Assembly (NCBI GenBank): GCA_014649575.1
Contig: BMTH01000007.1
Coordinates: 1-64,000 of the forward strand
Direction of reading: 5' to 3'
Origin: Streptomyces griseoincarnatus
GTDB taxonomy: Bacteria; Actinomycetota; Actinomycetes; Streptomycetales; Streptomycetaceae
DNA: 64,000 nucleotides
Made by a program: the position numbers and the translations under genes. The notes below the pieces were generated by a model that was not told the DNA's origin, made no database searches, and worked only from the letters and a program-made list of their open reading frames with translations. Of the stretch, positions 34,755 through 42,997 are shown one piece after another. Positions within the stretch are counted from its first letter, which is position 1, and every line of letters starts with the position of its first letter.

Positions 34755-36211
34755 CCCGGCACATCCGGCACGCGGCGCTGTTCTGCGCGCTGCTGCTGGT
34801 CGCGCTGCTGGTCAACGCGGCCCGGGTGCAGGTGCTGCACGCGGAGGACTACGAGGCCAACCCGGCCAACCGCCGTGCCGCGATCGTGCGGTACCAGCAG
34901 CCGCGCGGCGACATCTGGGTCGACGGCCGTCCGGTCACCGGGTCGCGGGACACCGGGGAGCATCTGCGCTACGAACGGACGTACAGCGAAGGGCCGTTGT
35001 ACGCGCCGGTGACGGGCTTCGCCTCGCAGGAGTACGGCACGACGCTGCTGGAGGCCACGGAGGACGCGGTGCTCTCCGGGGCCGCCCCGGTGCTGCAGCC
35101 GCTGCCGCTGTGGAACGAGTTCACCCGCTCCCGCAGCGCGGGCGGTGACGTGCTGACCACGATCGATCCGCGGGCGCAGCGGGCGGCGTACGAGGGCCTG
35201 CGGGGGCGGAAGGGCGCGGTGGCGGCGGTGGAGCCGTCGACCGGGCGCATCCTGGCGCTGGTGTCGGTGCCGTCGTACGACCCGGAACCGCTGTCGGGGA
35301 ACGGCAGGACGGCGCGGGAGGCGTGGGCGCGGCTGAACGCCGACCCGGACAAGCCGATGCTGAACCGTGCGGTGCAGCGCACCTACCCCCCGGGATCGAC
35401 GTTCAAGGTGGTCACCGCGGCGGCGGCGCTGGACGCGGGCGTGCTGAAGGGCCCCGACGAGCCGACCCGCTCCCCCGACCCGTATCTGCTGCCGGGGACG
35501 ACGACCCGGCTGGTCAACGGGACGGACAAGTGCCGGAACGCCACGCTGCGGGTCGCGTTCGTGCGGTCCTGCAACACGGTGTTCGCCCAGCTCGGGGTCA
35601 CCACGGGGGTGGAGCGGCTGCGGCGGACCGCGGAGAGCTTCGGCTTCAACGACGCGGACCTGCGCGTCCCCTTCCAGGTGGCGCCCAGCACGTTCGACAC
35701 CACCGTGGACGCGGCGCAGCTCGCGCTGTCGTCGATCGGGCAGTTCAACACGCGGGCCACGCCGCTGCAGATGGCGATGGTCGCGGCGGCCGTGGCGAGC
35801 GGCGGACAGGTGCGGGAGCCGTACCTGGTGGAGCGGACCACGCGGGCGAGCGGCGGCACGGTGTCCGCGGCGGGGTCGGGCGCGGTGCGGCGGGCCATGC
35901 TCCCGGCGACGGCGAGCCGGCTGCGGGAGCTGATGCGCGGGGTGGTGGAGGACGGCACCGGCGGGAAGGCGGCGATCGAGGGTGCCATGGTCGGCGGGAA
36001 GACCGGCACCGCCCAGCACGGGCTGGGCAACTCGGGGATGCCGTACGCCTGGTTCATCTCCTGGGCGCAGCGCGAGGACGAGCTGGAGCCGAAGGTGGCG
36101 GTGGCCGTGGTGGTGGAGGACGGCGAGGGCAGCCGGCGCCAGATCAGCGGCGGCGGCACGGCCGCCCCGGTGGCGCGGGCGGTGATGGAGGCGGTGCTGC
36201 GGCCCGAGTGA
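34751..36211 (+). CDS. Class B penicillin-binding protein (transpeptidase)
   Basis: A 486-residue bitopic membrane protein with one N-terminal membrane anchor (ALFCALLLVALLV), a pedestal domain and a transpeptidase domain. The catalytic motifs are S216-T-F-K219, S273-C-N and K417-T-G, all intact. It cross-links peptidoglycan and is the partner of the preceding SEDS polymerase, with overlapping genes. GTG 34751. Confidence 0.92.
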   Translation: MTRHIRHAALFCALLLVALLVNAARVQVLHAEDYEANPANRRAAIVRYQQPRGDIWVDGRPVTGSRDTGEHLRYERTYSEGPLYAPVTGFASQEYGTTLLEATEDAVLSGAAPVLQPLPLWNEFTRSRSAGGDVLTTIDPRAQRAAYEGLRGRKGAVAAVEPSTGRILALVSVPSYDPEPLSGNGRTAREAWARLNADPDKPMLNRAVQRTYPPGSTFKVVTAAAALDAGVLKGPDEPTRSPDPYLLPGTTTRLVNGTDKCRNATLRVAFVRSCNTVFAQLGVTTGVERLRRTAESFGFNDADLRVPFQVAPSTFDTTVDAAQLALSSIGQFNTRATPLQMAMVAAAVASGGQVREPYLVERTTRASGGTVSAAGSGAVRRAMLPATASRLRELMRGVVEDGTGGKAAIEGAMVGGKTGTAQHGLGNSGMPYAWFISWAQREDELEPKVAVAVVVEDGEGSRRQISGGGTAAPVARAVMEAVLRPE

Positions 36212-36298
36212 GGGGCGTGACCGAACTCCCCGCCCTTGGCGCTCAGTTGATGAGACGGGGGTGTCCCGCCCCGCGATCCCCGACCTAACGTTCGGTCC

Positions 36299-36793
36299 AT
36301 GACCGCATACGAACTCGCCCAGGTGAACATCGCCCGGCTCAAGGCGCCGCTGGACACTCCCCTGCTGAAGGACTTCGTCGACAACCTCGACCCGGTCAAC
36401 GCCGACGCGGACGCCGCCGACGGTTTCGTGTGGCGGCTCCAGAGCGACGACGGCGACGCCACGGCCATTTCCGTCTTCGACGACCCGTGGCTGATCGTCA
36501 ACATGTCGGTGTGGCGGGACCCGGACGCGCTGACGGCGTTCATGTACCAGGGCCGGCACCGGGAGATGCTGAGCCGGAGGCGTGAGTGGTTTCAGCGCGT
36601 CGAGGAGGCCATGACCACGCTCTGGTGGGTGCCCGCGGGCCACCGCCCCACCGTCGCGGAGGCCGAGGACCGGCTGCTGCACCTGCGCACCCACGGCCCG
36701 GCCCCGTACGCCTTCACCCTGCGCACCCCCTTCCCGCCCGGCGCGGACGGGGGAGCACGGGGAGCGGACCGGTCGGCGACAAGTCCTGCGTGA
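36299..36793 (+). CDS. DUF3291-family protein
   Basis: A 164-residue soluble protein with the DUF3291 pattern: LAQVNIARLKAPLD at the N-terminus, a VWRLQS strand, FDDPWLIVNMSVW and TLWWVPAG. Some relatives are annotated as monooxygenase-like (dimeric α+β barrel), but the function is not established. ATG at 36299. It lies 79 bp before the AurF-like gene on the same strand. Confidence 0.8.
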   Translation: MTAYELAQVNIARLKAPLDTPLLKDFVDNLDPVNADADAADGFVWRLQSDDGDATAISVFDDPWLIVNMSVWRDPDALTAFMYQGRHREMLSRRREWFQRVEEAMTTLWWVPAGHRPTVAEAEDRLLHLRTHGPAPYAFTLRTPFPPGADGGARGADRSATSPA

Positions 36794-36872
36794 GGGATTG
36801 ACGGGCTTGCTGACAGGCAGTCTCATAAAGGTGACCTGCCGGTAACCCGAGACGCCCCGAGGTGGAACCGTC

Positions 36873-37811
36873 ATGACGACCCTGTCGGAGACCGACGCGC
36901 TCGACGGCCTGCGGGACGCCCTCGGGCAGCTCAAGAACCGGGAGACGGTGGCCCTGCGGCTGCTGGAGTCCTCCGCGAAGCACTCCTTCGACCCGGACAC
37001 GGAGCTCGACTGGGACGCCCCCTTCGAGGACGGCAAGTGGTTCTGGCCGCCGGAGCTGGTCTCGCTGTACGGCACCCCGATGTGGCGGCGGATGAGCGAG
37101 GAGCAGCGGATGCTGCTCTCCCGGCACGAGGCCGCCGCGCTCGCCTCCCTCGGCATCTGGTTCGAGCTGATCCTGATGCAGCTGCTGGTCCGCCACATCT
37201 ACGACAAGTCCGCGACCAGCGCGCACGTGCGGTACGCCCTCACCGAGATCGAGGACGAGTGCCGGCACTCCAAGATGTTCGCCCGGGTGATCGCGCACAG
37301 CGGCACCCCCTGGTACCCGGTGACCCGCGTCCACCACAACCTGGGGCGCCTGTTCAAGACGATCTCCACCACGCCCGGCTCGTTCACCGCGACCCTCCTC
37401 GGCGAGGAGGTCCTGGACTGGATGCAGCGGCTGACCTTCCCCGACGAGCGGGTGCAGCCGCTGATCCGGGGCGTCACGCGCATCCACGTGATCGAGGAGG
37501 CGCGGCACGTGCGGTACGCGCGTGAGGAGCTGCGGCGGCAGATGATGACGGCGCCGCGCTGGTCGCAGGAGTTCACCCGGGTGTCGTCGGGCGAGTTCGC
37601 CCGGGTGTTCTCGGTGGCGTTCGTGAACCCGGAGGTCTACACGAACGTCGGCCTGGACCGGCGCGAGGCCGTCGCCCAGGTGCGGGCGAGCGTCCACCGC
37701 CGCGAGGTGATGCAGCAGGGCGCGAAGAAGCTGACGGACTTCCTCGACGACATCGGCGTGCTGCGGGGTGTGGGCCGCCGGCTCTGGCGCTCCTCCGGTC
37801 TGCTGGCCTGA
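36873..37811 (+). CDS. AurF-like diiron oxygenase
   Basis: The 312-residue protein resembles the AurF N-oxygenase family, which uses a non-haem diiron centre to oxidise arylamines. Ligand-bearing helices are visible: an E/H pair around RHEAAALASLGIWFE, EIEDECRHS, and HVIEEARHVRYAREE near residue 215. Helical ferritin-like content dominates. Substrate unknown; no arylamine biosynthesis genes are adjacent. ATG 36873, preceded by CGAGGTGGAA. A TetR gene follows about 95 bp downstream and may control it. Confidence 0.78.
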   Translation: MTTLSETDALDGLRDALGQLKNRETVALRLLESSAKHSFDPDTELDWDAPFEDGKWFWPPELVSLYGTPMWRRMSEEQRMLLSRHEAAALASLGIWFELILMQLLVRHIYDKSATSAHVRYALTEIEDECRHSKMFARVIAHSGTPWYPVTRVHHNLGRLFKTISTTPGSFTATLLGEEVLDWMQRLTFPDERVQPLIRGVTRIHVIEEARHVRYAREELRRQMMTAPRWSQEFTRVSSGEFARVFSVAFVNPEVYTNVGLDRREAVAQVRASVHRREVMQQGAKKLTDFLDDIGVLRGVGRRLWRSSGLLA

Positions 37812-37893
37812 CCAGGCGTTCCACCGGGCGGGGCCGGGGCGGAATCCGGCCGGGGCGGGCGGCCGCGCCCGGCGTGCGCCGGCCACGGCCGGT

Positions 37894-37899
37894 TACGCT
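37894..37899 (+). promoter_or_regulatory. Candidate -10 box for leaderless tetR transcript
   Basis: TACGCT matches the TANNNT -10 pattern and lies only 6 bp before the ATG at 37906, with no ribosome-binding site between. Leaderless transcription, common in Streptomyces, is therefore likely. Confidence 0.4.
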
Positions 37900-37905
37900 G
37901 CGGGC

Positions 37906-38559
37906 ATGACCTCGCAGGCCCCCACCCCCGCCTACCGGCGCCTCAGTGTCGAGGAGCGCCGCAGCCAGCTGCTGGAGGCCGCGCTGTCCCTCTTCGCCCA
38001 CCGGGCGCCGGAGGAGGTGTCGCTGGACGACGTGGCGGAGGCGGCCGGTGTGTCGCGGCCCCTGGTCTACCGCTACTTCCCGGGAGGCAAGCAACAGCTC
38101 TACGAGGCGGCCCTGAAGTCCGCAGCCGACGAGCTGCGCGACTGCTTCGACGAACCGGAGGAGGGTCCGCTGCTCCCCCGGCTGACCCGGGCCGTGGAGC
38201 GCTACCTCGCCTTCGTCGGCCGGCACGACGCCGGCTTCAGCGCCCTGCTCCAGGGCGGCAGCGTGGTGGAGACCTCCCGTACGACCGCGATCGTGGACGG
38301 GGTGCGGCGGGCCGCGGCCGAGCACATCCTGCGTCATCTCGGCGTGGAGGAGCCCGGGCCCCGGCTGTGGATGACCATCCGGATGTGGATCACGGCCGTG
38401 GAGGCCGCCTCACTGATCTGGCTGGACGAGGACAAGCAGCCTCCCCCCGAGGAGCTGAGGGACTGGCTCGTGGAGCAGTTCGTGGCGATGCTGACGGTGA
38501 CCGCGCGGCGGGACGCGCAGACCGACACTTTGGTCCAGGCGCTGGCCGCGGACCTGTGA
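37906..38559 (+). CDS. TetR-family transcriptional regulator
   Basis: A 217-residue regulator with an N-terminal TetR helix-turn-helix (residues about 12-60: RRSQLLEAALSLFA, SLDDVAEAAGVSRPLVYRYF) and a ligand-binding helical domain. ATG 37906 is chosen because the HTH begins shortly after and a -10 box lies immediately upstream. It probably represses the AurF-like gene or itself (inference); no operator could be fixed by eye. Confidence 0.9.
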   Translation: MTSQAPTPAYRRLSVEERRSQLLEAALSLFAHRAPEEVSLDDVAEAAGVSRPLVYRYFPGGKQQLYEAALKSAADELRDCFDEPEEGPLLPRLTRAVERYLAFVGRHDAGFSALLQGGSVVETSRTTAIVDGVRRAAAEHILRHLGVEEPGPRLWMTIRMWITAVEAASLIWLDEDKQPPPEELRDWLVEQFVAMLTVTARRDAQTDTLVQALAADL

Positions 38560-38580
38560 CCTGAACCGGCGCCCCGGCCG

Positions 38581-38913
38581 ATGGCCGAGACTGGTGGGGT
38601 GAAGAGCGAAGACACCCCCTTCGAGGGCGGCCCCATGGACGGGCGCGTCCTGCCCGTGCTGCTCGGCATCACCGGGCACCCGCCCAAGACGTACCGGATC
38701 CCCGTCCCGGCCCCGGAGGGCGGCCCGCCCACCGTGCTGGTGTACCGGAGGGTGCCGCGCGGGAACAGCACGCTCACCGGCCTGACCGCCCGCTGGAAGT
38801 ACCTCTACGACCCCGCCGGCCGGGCCGGGAGCGAACGCCGCTGGCCTTGGTCGAGGCCCGCGCCGCATCCAGACGCCACGCCGCAGGGCAAGCCGGACGA
38901 CGCCGACGGGTGA
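38581..38913 (+). CDS. Conserved hypothetical protein
   Basis: A 110-residue soluble protein without a recognised domain. It is Pro/Gly-rich with short β-type segments (DGRVLPVLLGITG, YRIPVP, TVLVYRRV). Start at ATG 38581; a GTG at 38599 in the same frame is possible. It follows tetR by 21 bp. Codon usage is typical of the surrounding core genes, so it is probably real. Confidence 0.6.
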   Translation: MAETGGVKSEDTPFEGGPMDGRVLPVLLGITGHPPKTYRIPVPAPEGGPPTVLVYRRVPRGNSTLTGLTARWKYLYDPAGRAGSERRWPWSRPAPHPDATPQGKPDDADG

Positions 38914-39016
38914 CCCGGTTGCGCCGAACCGCGCACACTCGGCGAGCGGACCGCGCACGCCCCCCTGATGCTCGCGGTGCGGAGCGGACGAGCCGCCCCG
39001 CGTCGGAGGTGATGGC

Positions 39017-40186
39017 GTGTCAGGAATGCTTTTGCGTCTGGTGTGCACGGCGGCGCTGGCGGCCGGGACCGTGCTGGCGCCCCTGCCCGCGGCGGCCGTC
39101 CCGGAACCGGGCGGCGGCAGCGGCCCGTCCGGCGGCCGCTCCGTCCCCGAACTGCTGACGGACCTTCAGAGCGTGTACCGGGAGGCCGAGAAGGCCACGG
39201 AGCGCTACAACGCCACCGAGGAGGCGCTGGAGAAGCAGCGCGCCGAGACGGAGCGGCTGGAGAAGGCGCTGGCCCGCACCCGGCTCTCCCTCCACGACAG
39301 CAAGGGCGCCGCCGGGCGGCTCGCCCGGCAGCAGTACCAGTCGCTGAGCGGCCTCTCCCCCTACGTCCGGCTCCTCCTGGCGCGCGACCCGCAGCGGGCG
39401 CTGGAGCAGGGGCATGTGATCGGGCAGCTCGCGCGGGAGCGGGCGCACACGGTGGGCCGGCTGACCGGGGACACGAAGCAGGCCGACGAGCTGGCGCGCC
39501 GGGCGCGCAAGGCGCTGGACGCGCGGATCGCGCTCACCGAGCGGCGGAGGAAGGAGCGCGACGAGGTGGTGGAACGGCTGCGGGACGTCGAGGAGTTGCT
39601 GGCGTCGCTCACCGCGGACCAGCTCGCCGAGCTGGCCGAGCTGGAGCGCGGCCGGGTCGACGAGGCGCAGCGGGAGCTGGTGGCGTCCGGCGCGCTGAGC
39701 GGCGCGGGCGCCCCGTCCGCCGCCGGAGAGCGGGCCGTGCGGTACGCGGTGGAGCAGCTCGGCAAGCCGTACGAATGGGGCGCGGAGGGCCCCGAGACGT
39801 ACGACTGCTCGGGGCTCACCTCCGAGGCGTGGCGCGCGGCGGGCGCGGAGGTGCCGCGGACCAGCCAGGAGCAGTGGGCGCGGCTGGAGCGGATCGACCT
39901 GGTGGACCTGCGGCCCGGCGACCTCGTCGTGTACTTCCACGACGCCACGCACGTCGCCCTCTACCTGGGCGACGGGATGGTGGTCCAGGCGCCCCGGCCC
40001 GGCGCGCGGATCAAGGTGTCGCCGATCGCGGCCAACCCGGTGCTGGGCGCGGTGCGGCCCGACCCCGGCGGGGAGCCCGTGGAGCACTATGTGCCACCGG
40101 AACTCCCCGAGGGGGCGACGGACGGGTCCGACGAGGGGTACGGCGCCGTCTACGCGCCGGCCGCCCCGGACACCTCGGCCAGGTAG
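39017..40186 (+). CDS. NlpC/P60-family peptidoglycan endopeptidase
   Basis: The 389-residue secreted hydrolase has a signal peptide (LLRLVCTAALAAGTVLA, cleaved near AAAVPEP), a long coiled-coil region (about 45-215, Glu/Arg/Leu heptads) and a C-terminal NlpC/P60 domain. The catalytic Cys is in YDCSGLT and the His in DATHVALYLGDG. It cleaves peptide stems in the cell wall. GTG 39017 lies just after GGAGGTGATG. Its last 37 bp overlap the 3' end of the convergent flavoprotein gene. I see no ydaO/c-di-AMP riboswitch in the short upstream region. Confidence 0.9.
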   Translation: MSGMLLRLVCTAALAAGTVLAPLPAAAVPEPGGGSGPSGGRSVPELLTDLQSVYREAEKATERYNATEEALEKQRAETERLEKALARTRLSLHDSKGAAGRLARQQYQSLSGLSPYVRLLLARDPQRALEQGHVIGQLARERAHTVGRLTGDTKQADELARRARKALDARIALTERRRKERDEVVERLRDVEELLASLTADQLAELAELERGRVDEAQRELVASGALSGAGAPSAAGERAVRYAVEQLGKPYEWGAEGPETYDCSGLTSEAWRAAGAEVPRTSQEQWARLERIDLVDLRPGDLVVYFHDATHVALYLGDGMVVQAPRPGARIKVSPIAANPVLGAVRPDPGGEPVEHYVPPELPEGATDGSDEGYGAVYAPAAPDTSAR

Positions 40187-41412
40187 GCGTTCGTCTTCTC
40201 CGGCTCGTAGAAGAAGTTCTCGAAGTCGGCCGGGTCGTTGAAACCGTTGGCGAAGCGGTCGGCGACGGGCTGGAGCTGTCCTGCGGCGCCGATCAGGTTG
40301 AGGACGTGCTCCGGCGGCGGGGCCAGCATGGCGTTCGTCCACTTGGTGACGTGCTGGGCGGTGTCCCAGTAGCGATCGAAGGTTCCCCGCATCCAGTCCT
40401 CGTCGAACGGCTTGTCGCCGTGCTCGAGGATCGAGGCGAGGTAGGCGGCGGCGCACTTGGACGCGGAGTTGGAGCCCTGCCCGGTGATCGGGTCGTTGGC
40501 GACGACGACGTCGGCGACGCCCAGCACCAGGCCGCCCGAGGGCAGCCGGCCGATGGGGTTGCGGACGGTCGGGGCGTAGCGGCCGGCCAGCGTGCCGCCG
40601 GCGTCGGTCAGTTCCACCTTGGTGGCGCGCGCGTACTCCCAGGGCAGGAACTTCTCCATCAGCTCCAGGGTCAGGGAGAGGTGCTCGGCCGGGTCCTTGA
40701 CGTCCGCGAAGGCGTCGAGCGGGCCGCCGGGGACGCCCTCCCAGAACAGGATGTCGGCGCGGCCCGACGTGGTGTACGTCGGCATGATGAACATCTCGCC
40801 GACGCCCGGGACCAGGTTGCAGCGGACCGCCTCGGTGTCCGGGTGCTCCGGGCGCGGGCCGAGACCGTGCACGTAGGCGACGGCGAGGGCGCGCTGCGGG
40901 GTGCTGTACGGGGAGCGCTCCGGGTCGCGGGAGAACATCTGCACCAGCTCGCCCTTGCCCGCGGCGATGAGCACCAGGTCGTAGGTGCGGGAGAGGTAGT
41001 CGAGGTCGCCGACGGCCGCGCCGTGGATGACGAGCTGTCCGCCGCGCTGCGCGAAGGTCTCCATCCAGCCGGCCATCTTGACCCGCTGGTCCACCGACTG
41101 CGCGAACCCGTCGAGGCGGCCCAGCCAGTCGATCGCCCGCTGCGAGGGGCCCGGGTCGAAGGAGCCGGGGGCGGCGACCGAGACGCCGAGGCCCTGGATC
41201 TTCGGGGCCTGCGACTCCCAGAAGTTCAGCTGGAGGTCACGCTCGTGCTGCAGCGCGGTGTGGAACATGCACTGCGTCGACATGACCCGCCCGGTGCGGA
41301 TCTCGTCCGCGGTCCGGTTGGACATGAGGGTGACCTCGTACCCGTGCGACTGGAGTCCCAGGGCGAGCTGGAGACCGGACTGGCCGGCCCCGACGACGAG
41401 TATCTTCCGCAT
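40150..41412 (-). CDS. FAD-dependent monooxygenase, styrene monooxygenase A-like
   Basis: A 420-residue flavoprotein resembling StyA-type group E monooxygenases. The Rossmann dinucleotide-binding start is ILVVGAGQSGLQLALGL. NDPITGQGSNSASKCA near residue 305 matches the second FAD-contacting motif. StyA enzymes epoxidise styrene or indole with FADH2 from a separate reductase, which is not seen here. ATG 41412 lies 22 bp after the conservon GTPase, so it looks like the fifth gene of the conservon operon; in other conservons a cytochrome P450 often takes this place. The substrate is unknown. Confidence 0.82.
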   Translation of the reverse strand: MRKILVVGAGQSGLQLALGLQSHGYEVTLMSNRTADEIRTGRVMSTQCMFHTALQHERDLQLNFWESQAPKIQGLGVSVAAPGSFDPGPSQRAIDWLGRLDGFAQSVDQRVKMAGWMETFAQRGGQLVIHGAAVGDLDYLSRTYDLVLIAAGKGELVQMFSRDPERSPYSTPQRALAVAYVHGLGPRPEHPDTEAVRCNLVPGVGEMFIMPTYTTSGRADILFWEGVPGGPLDAFADVKDPAEHLSLTLELMEKFLPWEYARATKVELTDAGGTLAGRYAPTVRNPIGRLPSGGLVLGVADVVVANDPITGQGSNSASKCAAAYLASILEHGDKPFDEDWMRGTFDRYWDTAQHVTKWTNAMLAPPPEHVLNLIGAAGQLQPVADRFANGFNDPADFENFFYEPEKTNAYLAEVSGAAGA

Positions 41413-41434
41413 ACGGGGGACGCTCCTAAGGGGG

Positions 41435-42073
41435 CTACTCGGGGGTTTCGTCGAGCGCGTGGCCCACGAGGGACAAGAGGGTCTCGATGACCGAGATCCG
41501 GCGGCGCGCATCCATGATCATGACAGGTATGTGCGCGGGGATCGTGAGGGCCTCCCGCACGTCCTCCGGTTCGTACTGCTCGCTGCCGTCGAAGTGGTTC
41601 ACGGCCACGACGTACGGCAGTCCGCAGCTCTCGAAGTAGTCCAGCGCGGGCCAGCAGTCCTTCAGCCTGCGGGTGTCGGCCAGCACCACGGCGCCGATCG
41701 CGCCGCGCACCAGGTCGTCCCACATGAACCAGAACCGCTGCTGGCCGGGCGTGCCGAACAGGTACAGCACCAGGTCGTCGTCGAGCGTGATGCGCCCGAA
41801 GTCCATGGCCACGGTCGTGGTCGACTTGCCCGGCGTGGCGGTGAGGTCGTCGGTGCCCTCGCTCGCCTCGGTCATCAGCGCCTCGGTCTGCAGAGGCGTG
41901 ATCTCGGAGACGGAGCCGACGAGGGTGGTCTTGCCGACGCCGAAGCCGCCGGCCACGACTATCTTCGTGGCGATCGGCGCCCGTGTGGGGTCCGTCTGCC
42001 ACGGCAGCAGGGGTTCGTCCCCCTCGACGAGCGGGGTGACGCCGGGTGCGGCGTCAGAGACGGCGGAGTCCAC
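41435..42073 (-). CDS. cvnD: Conservon CvnD-type small GTP-binding protein
   Basis: A 212-residue Ras-like GTPase (MglA/Rab-like family) with P-loop VAGGFGVGKTTLVGS, a switch II-like LYLFGTPGQQRFWFM and an AVNHFDG (NKxD-type) motif. In conservons it associates with the sensor kinase CvnA and the roadblock protein CvnB at the membrane. Overlaps cvnC by 20 bp. Fourth gene of the unit. Confidence 0.9.
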   Translation of the reverse strand: MDSAVSDAAPGVTPLVEGDEPLLPWQTDPTRAPIATKIVVAGGFGVGKTTLVGSVSEITPLQTEALMTEASEGTDDLTATPGKSTTTVAMDFGRITLDDDLVLYLFGTPGQQRFWFMWDDLVRGAIGAVVLADTRRLKDCWPALDYFESCGLPYVVAVNHFDGSEQYEPEDVREALTIPAHIPVMIMDARRRISVIETLLSLVGHALDETPE

Positions 42074-42482
42074 TCAGCACCCTTTCCAGCAGCGCGCGGT
42101 CCGGGCGGCCCGTGCCGTGGCCGGTGCCCGTCCCGTAGACACGGATCTTTCCCTGGTCCGCGAGGTCGCTCAGCAGGACGCGGACCACGCCGAGCGGCAT
42201 GTGCAGCAGCGCGGCGATCTCGGCCACCGTCCGCATGCGGCGGCACAGTTCGACGATGGCGCGCACCTCCGGCATGACCCGGGCGAGACCGCCGGAGGTG
42301 AGTTCCCTGCGGTCCTCGGCGGCCTCCAGCGCGGCCGTGCCGGCCGTGGCGCCGACGAACGTCTCGACCAGCAGCACGTGGCCGAAGCGGGTGCGGCCCC
42401 CGGTGAGCGAATAGGGGCGCACGCGGGCGGGTTTGCGGTCACCGCCGCGGACGGGGAGGTGTTTCTTCGGGGCGCTGGTCAT
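42054..42482 (-). CDS. cvnC: Conservon CvnC-type DUF742 protein
   Basis: The 142-residue DUF742 protein begins with basic residues and YSLTGGRTR, followed by a winged-helix-like C-terminus (VAEIAALLHMPLGVVRVLLSDLADQG). Third gene in the canonical conservon order. Its start overlaps the cvnB stop by 4 bp. Confidence 0.9.
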   Translation of the reverse strand: MTSAPKKHLPVRGGDRKPARVRPYSLTGGRTRFGHVLLVETFVGATAGTAALEAAEDRRELTSGGLARVMPEVRAIVELCRRMRTVAEIAALLHMPLGVVRVLLSDLADQGKIRVYGTGTGHGTGRPDRALLERVLSGLRRL

Positions 42483-42997
42483 CGAGGGCTCCCGGCGGAC
42501 TCGTGCTCCGCGCCTTTCGCGGTCTCCTGGTTCCGGCGGAGCTCGCTGCGGAGTTCGGGGGTCAGGACGTGGCCGGCGCGGCCGACGAACAGGGCCATGT
42601 GGTAGGCCACGACGCTCATGTCGCAGTCCGCCGAGCCGTGCACGCCGAGCAGCGAGCCGTCGCTGATGGACATCACGAAGAGGCTGCCCTCGTCCATGGC
42701 GACCATCGTGTGCTTGACCGGGCCGTAGTCCATCAGCTTCGAGGCGCCGACGGTGAGGCTGCCGATGCCGGACACGACGGTGGCCAGGTCGGCGGAGGAG
42801 CCGCGCGGGCCCCGCCCCTGCGGGCCCGGGCCGCTGCGGGCGCGGGCGAGCGTCTCGTCGGAGGAGAGGAGCAGCAGGCCGTCGGAGGAGACCACGGCGA
42901 CGGACAGGATGCCGGGCACCTCCTCGACGAGGTTCGTCAGCAGCCAGTGCAGGTTGCGGGCCTCACTGCTCAGTCCGAAGGTACTGGGCGCGGTCAA
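42479..42997 (-). CDS. cvnB: Conservon CvnB-type roadblock/LC7 protein
   Basis: A 172-residue roadblock/LC7-domain protein (LLTNLVEEVPGILSVAVVSSDG, then LMDYGPVKHTMVAMDEGSLFV), which in such systems acts as an activator or scaffold for the small GTPase. The 4-bp overlaps on both sides show tight operon structure. Second gene of the conservon. Confidence 0.9.
   Translation of the reverse strand: MTAPSTFGLSSEARNLHWLLTNLVEEVPGILSVAVVSSDGLLLLSSDETLARARSGPGPQGRGPRGSSADLATVVSGIGSLTVGASKLMDYGPVKHTMVAMDEGSLFVMSISDGSLLGVHGSADCDMSVVAYHMALFVGRAGHVLTPELRSELRRNQETAKGAEHESAGSPR

Noticed and set aside
38914..39016. ydaO-type c-di-AMP riboswitch before the NlpC/P60 gene
   Set aside because: Only ~100 nt is available and the conserved motifs are not visible.
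39043..41490. Rightward 815-codon frame over the NlpC/P60 and flavoprotein genes
   Set aside because: It is out of frame with the clear NlpC/P60 protein and antisense to the flavoprotein; Arg/Gly/Ala-rich filler.
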